A DNA stretch of 64,000 bases from positions 41,981,553-42,045,552 of the forward strand of contig NW_024037069.1 of assembly GCF_015706575.1 (NCBI RefSeq). Reading direction: 5' to 3'. A model generated the notes under the pieces. The model did not search any database, was not told where the DNA came from, and was given only the letters and a program-made list of their open reading frames with translations. Position 1 is the first letter of the stretch. Every line of letters begins with the position of its first letter. The DNA comes from Patiria miniata (Eukaryota > Echinodermata > Asteroidea > Valvatida > Asterinidae). Positions 48,167 through 58,700 of the stretch are shown in pieces. The position numbers and the translations under genes were made by a program.

Positions 48167-50470
48167 CTACAATTCCTGACGAGTTTTGTCTGCGTTCCTA
48201 TCCTTGCGCAATCCCCTGTTTAATGGGAAAATAGCGTGCATAATCCTGTACACGGCCTGACGTTCTGTCTCTGAGTTCATTTTGACCACTTTAGGGCCTT
48301 GCTTTGGTAACTGTGGTTTAGCAAGCGCACTTGTTTTGTCAGTGATCTGTAAACTGATGATAACCCTATCTTGAGAGTCTGGGGAGAATGTGTCAGTTTT
48401 CATCTCTGCTAAGGTATAGGCGTCGTAGGTTTGTCCGTCATAGTCCCCAATAACATCAGAATTGCCTGTGTCAAGTTCTAAAACTTTCCCGTGCAGTATC
48501 ACCTTACCCTTGGTGTTTCCTGAAGACATGAAGTCTTCCACTTCCTTAAAATCGAATGAGAAGCTTTGTTCAACACTTTCCCAGCACTTGATGTCATGTT
48601 CGTTGCGAACCCAATGCCATACTTCCTTGCCCTGATTTTCGGGTCTGTTACCAATATCTATGGAGAATGAACCGTACGGCTCGTACCAATGCTGCATTGG
48701 CCCATCGCTATCACATGAAAACTCAAAATTGCCAGAAAGTACGTAATCTTTCAAAACTGCAGGTTTTTCGACAGCGGTTACGGGAATTAGTCTCAATTCT
48801 ATTGTAACTACGTCTTCTGAGTCTTGTCTAAACTCCAATTTCTTTAACTCACTCAATGTATTTGCTTCATAGGTTTTCCCATCATAATTCCCAATTGTAT
48901 CGTCACCAGTTGGATCGTCCTCTTTCACGTGCCCGTGCAAAGTTATCCTATTGTTAACCTCATCCATAAAGTGTTCACTTTCTTGAAATCTGACCATAAA
49001 AGGTTGGCGATAAATGCCACCATTTGTAAGCGAGATAGCATTAGCTGTGGCCTCCCATATTTTATAGTTTTGATTTATGTTTCTACTCCCGGCACTAATA
49101 TAGAAGTACCCGTAAGGTTCATAACTAGGACCATGCAACCCATCGCTATCGCATTGGAAGCTAAAGACGCCTGTCAGCTGGTACTCGACCAGGTTGGACT
49201 CCGAATCTTTTGTCACTTCCCCTTCTTTGACTAAGGAAATGGCACGGTCCCCACTATAACAACATTTACTCAAATCCCGCTGAGTGGATGTTTTCCAATC
49301 AATTAGATCAAAACCAAGAGCATTTCCCTTGGATATGCAGTCATCCAGGTCAAGTTCAGTGTTACCATCTAATTCCCATAGATTAGAAAAAACTACGTAG
49401 CTGTGATCGTTCTTGTTTTTAATATACGTACTTATTGGAAGTTTTTCATCACTACTGATTGAATAGTCATTGATTGAATTATGAACTCTGCTGTAGTCAA
49501 ATAGTGGAAATGCTGGGCCTTGAATAATGGGCAGTTCCAGATCTTGCAGCTTGTCAGGGCATTGGACGCCCGCAATCTCTGCCACCAAGTCGCATACATT
49601 AAGGATGCTGGCCTGGGGTAACAAATACAACTGACCGTATAGCTCATTTCCTCCTAGGCCGGGATCCCGAATGCTCCACGCATCCTCCACTTTCTTGTAG
49701 TCTCCTGGTTTGTTGGGGTCTGTGATCTCTTCAAGAGTCAAGCCAACCAGAAACACGCCCAATACGTCTTCTACCAGGGAAATAGCGTCATCTATGGAAA
49801 TGTCCGGCAACTTTTTGGCAAACGCGTAGATGTAGTCGATGACTTCATCCATATCCTTCGCGCCCCAAGGAGCATGCAACTTGTGATACCCCTGTTTCTT
49901 GACGAATGTTTTGACAAGCTTCAGCACTAAGTCGTCTGCCAGTCCCTTTTCTTTGTCAAATGATGACATCTTGTCCGCAGGTCGACGTACTTGATACATG
50001 TCAGAACCACTGCAAACAACGTCATCTTCTGAGGTGACATCGTCTTCCGTCAAGTCGCACGTTATGTTCACTTTCCTAGCCGATTGACCGGTGTATTCAA
50101 TGGAGAAAAACCGCACCGCTGCAAACTCGATGTAGTCGAAGTCTGTTCCGCTGTCAAAAATGGCCTTTGTTTCGCCAGTTGGCAGTTCAATGCTGATCTT
50201 TCCCTTGAACTCAGATCCTTGGAAAATTCCATGTGCCTTCCGAAAAAGCTCGCCGATGGACATGTGCTTCAGCTTTTCAATTGCGGATACGATCGATATT
50301 TGAATTGAGTCCCAGTTGACAAATAGCAGAGCACCGCTGAGCCGATATCGACTTGGGCTAGCTGCTTTTTCGCTTGGCTTGTCCTCGGCATAAGTCAGCG
50401 AAATCACCAGCAAGCTGCAAACGGCGACCAATCGGAACAACCGCTTGTAACTCACATTCGTCTTCGCCAT
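48167..50470 (-). CDS. Intronless secreted or ER protein with a duplicated domain, family not recognised
   Basis: Single open frame of 767 residues on the minus strand. A signal peptide covers residues 1-28 (ending ISLTYA before EDKPSE). Residues 41-400 are a mixed region with RYRLSGALLF near 41, an acidic helix-rich stretch at 205-250 and GGNELYGQLYLL near 273. Two copies of a domain of about 135 residues follow: 429-563 and 575-710. Both run Y-LSG/LTG-x-F-x-F-x-CDSDG, then YEPYG-x-F-x-I, a tryptophan, an F-rich strand, HGxVxExD, IGxYDGxTY and a final strand with V-x-I. This pattern suggests beta-sandwich modules. The last four residues, RQEL, fit the PROSITE ER-retention pattern [KRHQSA][DENQ]EL. 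No domain family was recognised, and I assign no function. It is unrelated to the flanking ependymin genes and has no introns, unlike them, so a retroposed or horizontally gained origin is possible. Confidence 0.85.
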   Translation of the reverse strand: MAKTNVSYKRLFRLVAVCSLLVISLTYAEDKPSEKAASPSRYRLSGALLFVNWDSIQISIVSAIEKLKHMSIGELFRKAHGIFQGSEFKGKISIELPTGETKAIFDSGTDFDYIEFAAVRFFSIEYTGQSARKVNITCDLTEDDVTSEDDVVCSGSDMYQVRRPADKMSSFDKEKGLADDLVLKLVKTFVKKQGYHKLHAPWGAKDMDEVIDYIYAFAKKLPDISIDDAISLVEDVLGVFLVGLTLEEITDPNKPGDYKKVEDAWSIRDPGLGGNELYGQLYLLPQASILNVCDLVAEIAGVQCPDKLQDLELPIIQGPAFPLFDYSRVHNSINDYSISSDEKLPISTYIKNKNDHSYVVFSNLWELDGNTELDLDDCISKGNALGFDLIDWKTSTQRDLSKCCYSGDRAISLVKEGEVTKDSESNLVEYQLTGVFSFQCDSDGLHGPSYEPYGYFYISAGSRNINQNYKIWEATANAISLTNGGIYRQPFMVRFQESEHFMDEVNNRITLHGHVKEDDPTGDDTIGNYDGKTYEANTLSELKKLEFRQDSEDVVTIELRLIPVTAVEKPAVLKDYVLSGNFEFSCDSDGPMQHWYEPYGSFSIDIGNRPENQGKEVWHWVRNEHDIKCWESVEQSFSFDFKEVEDFMSSGNTKGKVILHGKVLELDTGNSDVIGDYDGQTYDAYTLAEMKTDTFSPDSQDRVIISLQITDKTSALAKPQLPKQGPKVVKMNSETERQAVYRIMHAIFPLNRGLRKDRNADKTRQEL

Positions 50471-50525
50471 CCTGACAACCTATTTCAGCACCATGAGCAA
50501 ACTAAGCCCTAGTCCGTTTTCTACG

Positions 50526-50537
50526 CGCTTATATCAC
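50526..50537 (-). promoter_or_regulatory. Possible TATA box of the 767-residue gene
   Basis: Read on the minus strand the sequence is GTGATATAAGCG, about 60 bp before the ATG at 50470. That spacing would give a short leader of about 30 nt. It is only a motif match and there is no independent support. Confidence 0.3.
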
Positions 50538-50635
50538 CACGGCCGCGTTGAACCTTGTGCCCCATTCTGTTAATTGACAGATCACTGTCAGTAATGTGCA
50601 CATTAATGTCAGGAGTGCACTCTAGGCTGCTGATA

Positions 50636-50715
50636 AAGCCAAAAAAAAGTCTCCTGTTTCTGGTATGCGCGCGCGTCGCCGTAGCCATGCGCGTCGGCAA
50701 AATGAAAAAGATTTT
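50636..50715. mobile_element. MITE, GCGCGCGTCG family, end fragment upstream of the 767-residue gene
   Basis: CTGGTATGCGCGCGCGTCGC matches the left end of the 27677 copy. Only one end is present. It lies about 170 bp before the ATG of the minus-strand gene and about 100 bp before its possible TATA box. Confidence 0.55.
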
Positions 50716-51194
50716 AGGTGAAAAAGGGTCCAATTACTTTCACTTATAACTCTTGAACAGCATAATCAGTGATGTTCATATTTTGTAATCAAATATACCA
50801 TGAAGTGATTAACATTTCTTTTCGTGTACGTGAACTCACTTGACCCTTTCTTCCGGGTCAACCGGAAGGTTAAACTTAGGTGAATTCAAAATGAAGACTT
50901 TAGCCTAAAATCAAAACAAAGCAAAACTTCTTCCATACGGTTTACGGTATGATCATAAAACCCAGTGTAAACTTGTACCACGTTACGAAGATACTATATA
51001 TTTTGTTACGTCATCATTACGTCACCCTTGTGCTATTTTTTAGAACACGCGTAAAAACATGTTTTTAAAACTTGCAAAATTGTAATTTTTACCCTATTTT
51101 TGTCCCTCAAAAAGTCAACTTGCCAGGATTCTCTGAATATTCTCCTTCTGGATTTGATCAGAGCCAACATTGGTCTTTCAATATCTGGTGAGAG

Positions 51195-53397
51195 AAGTTT
51201 TTGGGAATCGTCCCTCGCTAGTTTTCCTTTCATACCTTAAATGCAGACAATTACTCTTTCGTGCAATTCTTTCGTTAGCTCGGAGCAGAATTTTATTAGC
51301 CCATGCAAAGACAAAGAAAAACATTAAAAATAAATTTATTTTTAGATGTTAAGCGTATGTTGCATAAAACTCCAAGCTCAATATTGAAGTCTACCTATAC
51401 GGTTTCTATTTTTGAGCTGCCATATGTTTTTATGTGCAGCTCCAGACATGCGCTTCAAAAACTAGACCATGTCTTCGGTGTTTTATGTAGGCCTATGTCT
51501 GCCGAGTCAGCAACAAAGTTCATATAGTCTAAGAGTAAACAGCGATCAAACTCTTTTTTTATTGCTTTAAAAAAATTCCTTTAAGGCATTTTCAGCAAAG
51601 AAAGTTTCAGTCTGTCGTCCTGTGTAGAGATTCATAATATATTCTATAATGAGAGTATGGCATATATATATGTATATTATTTAGTTGTATTCAATAGAAA
51701 GAGCCAACGAACTGAACCTTTTGTGATATGTGCTCAACAACTCATTCCTCAGATTTCAATTTTTGTTGCTGTTGAGTGATCGGGCAGATCTCGATCACCC
51801 TTTGTTTCTGTAAGATATATTTTTTGTTCATGGTGTAATTGGGTGATCAAGCACAACCCGATCACCGTTTAGTAAACTAAATCACAGCGCTTACATTATT
51901 ATTACCCCTGATCATTGGGCCTGTTAGGCGCAAGGAAGCTATTTCAAACACAATAACCATCCCTGCTCTGACAGGTAGCCATTTACTCCTGGGTGGACAG
52001 AAGTAATGAGTGACAAAGTGCCTTGCCCAAGGGCACACGCACCATAACCCCAGGCGGGACTCGAACCCACAACCTGCCGAATTACCCGCAGACCACGAAT
52101 CCAATACTCCAAGCCACGAGGACGGCCACAGCATTCAACAGATATCAAACTAACCACCGGTTATGTGTTATTTGCAGCGTGTTTTTATTACTATAATGTA
52201 GTTCTATTTGCCCTAAATAAATGTTCTTTTGTTCCGCCTTCGGCCGACATTGCATCTTTTGGACCAAAAAAAAACAAAGAAAACAGCCCCCAAAACGGCA
52301 TGCCATTCACATATTGAACTATGAAGAAATTCAGACAAGACGGCTTTTGCTCGCACGATACCACGATCAGTGGTGTATGGCCCCGCAAAGGAGTTGTCAC
52401 TCCCCCTCCCCCCGTGTGCTTATCGCGGACAGATCAACTACAAGACAAGCTTCCATAGTGTTCTCAAACTTGACCTTGTGTCTTAACTGAGCTGTCTCGG
52501 AACAATAAAAAAAAAATTAACTGGTAAACGCTTGCTGAACTCCTAACATTCCGTTAACGACGTAAATGGAAAGTTTACAATTTGTTTTCCTGAAAATCGA
52601 AAGGTAGCGAGGGTTGTACAACAATTTGTGATTTCAACAACATTTGTTGATCAAACAAAATATTACAAATTTTCATTCTAGTTCATTTTTTTTCTTTTTG
52701 GGAATCGTCCCTCGCTAGTTTTCCTCTCATACCTTACATGCAGACAATGAATCTTTCGTGCCATTTTTTCGTTAGCTCGGAGCAGAATTTTATTAGCCCA
52801 TGCAAAGACAAAGAAAAACTTTAAAAAAAAAAATATTTTTAGATGTTAAGCGTATGTTACATAAAACTCCAAACTCCATACTGAAGTTTACCTATACGGT
52901 TTCTATTTTTGAGCTGCCATATGTTTTATGTGCAGTTCCAGACATGCGCTTCAAAAACTAGACCATGTCTTCCGTGTTTTATGTAGGCCTATATATCTGC
53001 CGAGTCAGGAACACACTTCATGTAGTTTAAGAGTAACCAGCGATCACTGTCCACTTTTTCATTGCTTTTCATAACTTGGTTGACTGTCTGGCTGTTGGAA
53101 ACCAATAATTGATCAATGCAAATTATTATTCAAGAATACAAAGCAGGAAGACAATTCCTTTTACGCATTTTCAGCAAAGATGTATTAAAATTTCAGTCTG
53201 TTTCAGTTTATGCAGTTGTGTTCAATAGCAAGAGCCAGCGAACGGAACCATTTGTGATATGTGCTCAACAACTCATTCCTCAGACTTCCATTTTTGTTTT
53301 CGTTGGGTGATAAAATCTCGATCACCCTTTATTTCCGTAAGATATATTTTGTGTTCATGGTGCATTGGGTGATCAAGCACAACCCGATCACCGTTTT
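51195..53397. repeat. Direct duplication of a ~700-bp block
   Basis: 51195-51880 and 52695-53397 align, from GGGAATCGTCCCTCGCTAG to GATCAAGCACAACCCGATCA. The SINE sits between them. A frame in the block (SRILLAHAKTK, ALQKLDHV) hints at an old LINE, but this is weak. Confidence 0.65.
51880..52140 (-). mobile_element. tRNA-headed SINE
   Basis: On the minus strand the head has an A-box-like GTGGCTTGGAGTATTGG and a B box GGTTCGAGTCC (52058-52068). The body includes CCCTTGGGCAAGGCACTTTG, a sequence common in invertebrate SINEs, and the tail is TAATAATAATGTAAGCGCTG. The head is too diverged to be a working tRNA gene. Its ends were not fixed by target duplications. Confidence 0.65.
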
Positions 53398-53699
53398 GAA
53401 ATGTTCGACTTTTTGGCTGATGGGGTGGATTCTCCATCACATTTTCGTTTTGTGCTGGATCTTCTTCTGTGATTATGATTCTGGACAATATTTTTCCGCA
53501 GCTTTTCTTTCAAACGGAACAACGGATAAACTTCAAACTTGGTTTTAACATTAACCTTGATCCCAAGATGTACATACATGTGAGACGTCATGATGACATC
53601 CTCTTGCATCAAATTATAAGTGGTTTTAGTTAAAACAAAAGTGAGAGCCGATTGTTGAGTGGTCGGGCACAACCCGACCACTGTCTGGATTTTTTCTCA

Positions 53700-54950
53700 T
53701 AAATCTTCTTTCTTTCCTTTTTTTTCCGGACAATACTTCTCCGCGGGTTTTCTCCTAAACGGTATATGGTATGAACTTGTAACTTTCAATATATATCGAC
53801 CCTTATCTGAAGTGGTGCGTATTACTCTGACGTCATGATTACGTCATCAGGTGTCAAATTACAAGTGATTTTATCTGAAAAAGTTACCAATTACTTTCAT
53901 CTATAACTCTTGAACTCAATAATCAATGATGGTGGTATTCTGTAATCAGATAGACAATTAACTGCTAAACATTTTTTGTCGTGTACGTAAACTCGCTTGA
54001 CCTTTACTTCCGGGTCTACCGGAAGGTCAAAGTTAGGTGAATTCAAAATGAAGACGTTAGCCTGAAATCAAAACAAAGCAAAATTTCTTCCGAACGGTTT
54101 ACGGTATGATCACAAAACCCTTGTGTGAACCTGTACCATGTTTCGAAGATGTTGTAAATTTTGTTACGTCTTCATGACGTCATCAGATATAAAATTACAA
54201 GCGATTTAAAGGCAAATTTGGACAAAATAGTTTGCGTTATATCTTTTGAACTAAGTAGAGTATCGTGTTCGTTTTTTCGTGAGGTTGTAGACTATGCCGT
54301 GACTAACAGTTCTTCTCCCTGGACACAAACCCGCTTGACCTTTACTTCCGGTGTTACCGGAAGTGCAATGAAAACTGAATATAACGCAAAGCGGAAGCAT
54401 TTTACTACAGACATATATATTATACAAGTGTTTAGTGAGAAATGCAAGTCACAAAAAACAGTGTGATGACGTCATAATCCGAAAAGGCGCCCCCTAGCGG
54501 CACATACAATTGTGTTTGATTTCTTTAATCTGAAGAACATCGGTTCCAATTATACCAAATCACCCCTTGATATTCTTTGATTAGCCACAGATAACTTAGC
54601 AAGGTTTCAAATTCATGACGTCATCAGACCGGAAGTTACGTCGATGAGAATTTGAAAATGATCATATTTTAAATTGAATTCTATCATTTGATCCATGTCG
54701 TATATCTTCGTAGCCCAAATAACGATATCATAACAATTAATGTTAACCTTTTGCTTCCATTTACTAGTAACGTCATGAAACCGGATGTTAGGTGTTATAA
54801 ATACATACAGTTATATTTTCCATATTTTCATACGTTACTTAACTTCACAATAAACATTTGTCCACTCCGAACTAAATCAGTATTCACTTCCCGTTTTTTT
54901 AATAATGACGTCATCAAGCTAGAAATAACTCGTATGTGTACATAAAATGT
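53700..54950. repeat. Worn tandem module with CRE-like and ETS-like palindromes
   Basis: Modules share AACTCTTGAAC, CTTCCGG-N-ACCGGAAG, and TGACGTCATCA. Exact TGACGTCA occurs at 53828, 54175, 54467, 54616 and 54906. The first part aligns with 50715-51030. Whether it is regulatory or just repeat is not known. Confidence 0.6.
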
Positions 54951-55107
54951 TTATGGAAATTTAGCACATCGTTAAAGATGCATTTTTCAACAAAATAATT
55001 TACTGTGATGGACAGTGTTTTTTTATTTTAAATGCCTGCCCAACCACTCTGCGTTTGTAACAACAAACGCGAACCTCTAGTTGCCTAATGTTCTTGTTGT
55101 TTTTTGG

Positions 55108-55670
55108 GCAAGATTTTGCATGGGGGCACTATAGGGTGGCCTCGTTTTCAGCAGGGGCACCCATTAAATAATTGTCTGACACAAAGCTAATTTATGCCCC
55201 CTCCAAAAAAAAAATCTGGGTTAAGCATTGAATATGCATTCATTGAAGTTGATGACATCACAGGTGAGAGTGGCCCAGGTAAAATTTACACCCTTTCACT
55301 TATTCGATTGTATTTCTGCATTGAAGAAAAAAAAACATTAATTCGTTTTAATCATTTGCCTTCTGAATGTTGCACTTTTTGTGGCACACCCCGTACACTG
55401 TGAACCAAGTCACTTACCTTTCATTCCGCCAATAAATCGTTCATACCAACATTAAACAGTTGCCTATCATCAACGCTCTGTCAAACTATGCGTCGCAATG
55501 GCCTGTCATCCAAAGTAATTATTATTCTTCAACAATTGTTGGCTCAGAAAACAAGGTCAGTTTCCCTGCCGGTGAATACGACCCTCATATAGTTCTCATT
55601 CAAACAACATCCATTGCCACAACTTCACAAAATTATCAAAAAAAATTGTTTCTGAATATACTGTAGTTGG
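55108..55670. repeat. Upstream flank of gene E shared with gene D
   Basis: Same block as 35177-35860. It probably includes the ancestral promoter region of the D/E pair, since it ends close to the conserved 5' UTR of gene E. Confidence 0.75.
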
Positions 55671-55772
55671 TCAATGAACTCGCAAACTTGCTAATCTGGT
55701 TGTTATAACGGCACCAACTCGACTACACTGTACACAATCTCTAACTGCACTCCAAATTCAGCGAAGATCATC

Positions 55773-58700
55773 ATGTTCGCCGCCGCCGTTGTCTGCGTCC
55801 TTTTTACCGCTGTCTTGGCCAGCCAGGGCCCGCTCAACGTGCCCTTTGAAGCGCCCCAACATGCGCCGTTGAAGACGGAGCAGTCTGGCAAGCCACAGCC
55901 TGAAAAATGCTGCAGTGCTTCTGCCTACACGTATAAAGATTGTAAGTTGTATAGAATAGTATCATTTCAGTATTTGCAAGGTTCATAACCAGGAAGTGCA
56001 ATCGGGGCACGAGCACCACAATCAAGCAATAAAATTGTACGAAGTTATTTTCATAATGTGAGTTAATACTGGAAGGGAGGCTATTTGGGTGCTTTTTTTA
56101 TTGAAACCCCCTTTTGCCTCCTCAATGAATCAGCAATATTTCTCCTTTGTAGAAAAAAAAACTTTTGTCAGTATTTAAAATATATAAAGTCTTCATTTCC
56201 TATTCTTTTCAAAGAATAGATATACAGGCATATAGGATCATTTGCATTTCGTGCATTTTGTTTATTTCCAATAAAAAAACACTCGCAATGAAGAATGTTC
56301 AAAACCTAAGCCGTTGAACTTTCGACTCAGTGGATATTACACTTTTCGAGAAAACAGTTAAAAACCTATGCACAACCTTTTATCACGAAACACGATTTTG
56401 TTCACAGAATTTTATATTCCCAAAGATCCATTGGCTGAGCGTTGGAAATCACCTGTACATATCTTGATTTCTTCTAAATGCCCCTAGCCATTTAGATTAA
56501 TTTCACGGGATATGTAGTACCAGTACGATCTCTAATCCAAGATATCTTTTGGGTGATAATTTGGCAGTTTACTTTTGGAATAAGTGCAAATGGTCCTATG
56601 TATGCCGTTTAACTACATGTAGCCTATTGTAGGATCTTTTCAAACACCCAGCATAATCTGGATGTCAGGCGCTCTCCAAAAACTGCCAACTTGGCAAATG
56701 GCCCCTATTTAGGCCGAGTGACTATTATCCCTTTACCGCTTCATTCCATCAGATAGCGTGATCGTATCCATGAAAGAAGGTTCCCTCTTTACGGAGATTT
56801 ATCACCAGCAAGGGGCCTACGATGCCTTAGACAAGAGGATCTCCATTGTGGAGGTGTTGGAATTCTCCAACGGCACCGAAGTCACTATCAAGCTTATAAG
56901 CGACTACAAAGATGTACGAATGCACTTAGTTTTTGTTTATGATAGCCATCAGGTCGTGTTAATTGTTGTTGTCATCCGGAAAACAGTTGCAGTCAAGACC
57001 ATCACAAAGTCAGTAAGTTACTTTACGTTTGTGTGTGTTATATACAAATTATCGCATTTCTGCCTGTAGCCTGTGTCTTTTGACTCTTTTCGTCTACACG
57101 TATACAAACTATTTTTAAAAACTTTTTAACTTGTTTTCCAATATCTTACAAAAGTCTGTTAGATTGTAATCTATCTTCATGGGGACTTCTTATGCGGGAT
57201 GCGTCTTGTATCATCTAATTTTAAAAAAAAATTACACACAACATTGTCACATCATATTCTAGTACTGGTCCAAATTCGCATTTCGTAGTGTGTATGCATA
57301 GCTGCCAACATTTCAAAATCCCAATTAGTAATCAACCCGCGCGGTCATTTTCAACTGCTCGTTTTATCAAAAGCTTTACCAACATCGAGTACAGGTACAT
57401 GGTTTACATGTACACATACATGTGCATACCCTTCTTCGTGTGAATAATAATGTAATGTAGGCCAAAAGATAATTTAAAAAAAAAAAATTATTTTTTTTTT
57501 TTTTTTTTTTTTTTTTAATTATTTTTTTTTAATGTCTGTATTTGTTTGTTGGAGTCAAATAAATAATAACAATAATAAAATATGCGCATATTTTTTTGGA
57601 GATGCATGCTATCGATGTGGAATTTCGAGTTCGTATCAATGTTTTTACACACAATGATTTAGGGCCACCGTCATGACCGTATGCAATAGAAATATCCCGC
57701 CAACATACCTTGCAAACGCATGCTGATTTATCTTTTCTGGACGTTGTGACAAACTCAAACTCTATTACCAATTATTCCAACCATACTCTTATTAAATTCC
57801 ATGATTAAATTGTCGCACTGATGGGTCTCAACCCGGCAAAAAGCGACCAAATGTGCTCACGATCGTCACTGAAAAGTACTCACATACAGTACACACAACC
57901 ACACATCCACGAGATGCACACAAATGACACACCATTGAAAAATAGTTTTAGTCTGGTCCTCAAGTACTCCACTGCGCACACTGCATTGATGTCTAACAGG
58001 TGCTTGACTGCATTCTTATTAGACTTGTCACCAGTCCATCCATTATCGCGACATTTCGCCAGAAGTTTTCGGTCAAAAACGATACTTTACAAGTATTTTT
58101 TTTTTCATTAGGTAGAAAATGGGAAATTCGTAATGTTTTAGTGGCAAATCGTATTTTCGTAATTTAACAAACAATTCGTAATAATTACGAAAAATTAGTA
58201 ACAGTTGGCAGCTATGTGTATGTGTTCACAGAGGAAAGTAAATTCATCAAATGGGTAACGATCGGCGATCGGGCCCTGACAGCAAGCAACTGGCATATGC
58301 TCTACACCGATGACCCGACACAGGACGTTCACGTGGTTTACAGCTTCCAGCATCCGGAGTGCGTTGACCTCGGCTACATCAGTCGTGCGACGGACAAAGC
58401 GACAGGTATAGGCATGTGTTGTGATGTAAGATGCGGGGAAAAAATAGCGTTTTGCAGAACAAACAAACAAACAAGCACCCCAACAAGCCACAGAAAAACA
58501 GCAGTCGTGTTTTCGCCGTTTCGCTCCTTGTCCACGAAATTGTCCATGTGTCCTTTATCCTCCATCCCATTCCGTTTCCATTTCAAATCAGTTTTATTTA
58601 TGTTTATTAATATAAAGCACAAGCATGAAAACAAAGAAACATGCACGCAAAGTTACGGATACATCTCACAAATAAATGGAAAATAGATTTCAGTGCTTAA

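Noticed and set aside
52030-52110. tRNA gene
   Set aside because: It has an A-box-like and a B-box sequence but not a full cloverleaf, and it continues into a SINE body and tail.
56980-57013. Tiny exon-like segment in gene E (after GTTGCAG and before GTAAGT)
   Set aside because: Borders resemble splice sites, but it is about 23 bp, has no cysteine and no similarity to exon 3 of the other genes.
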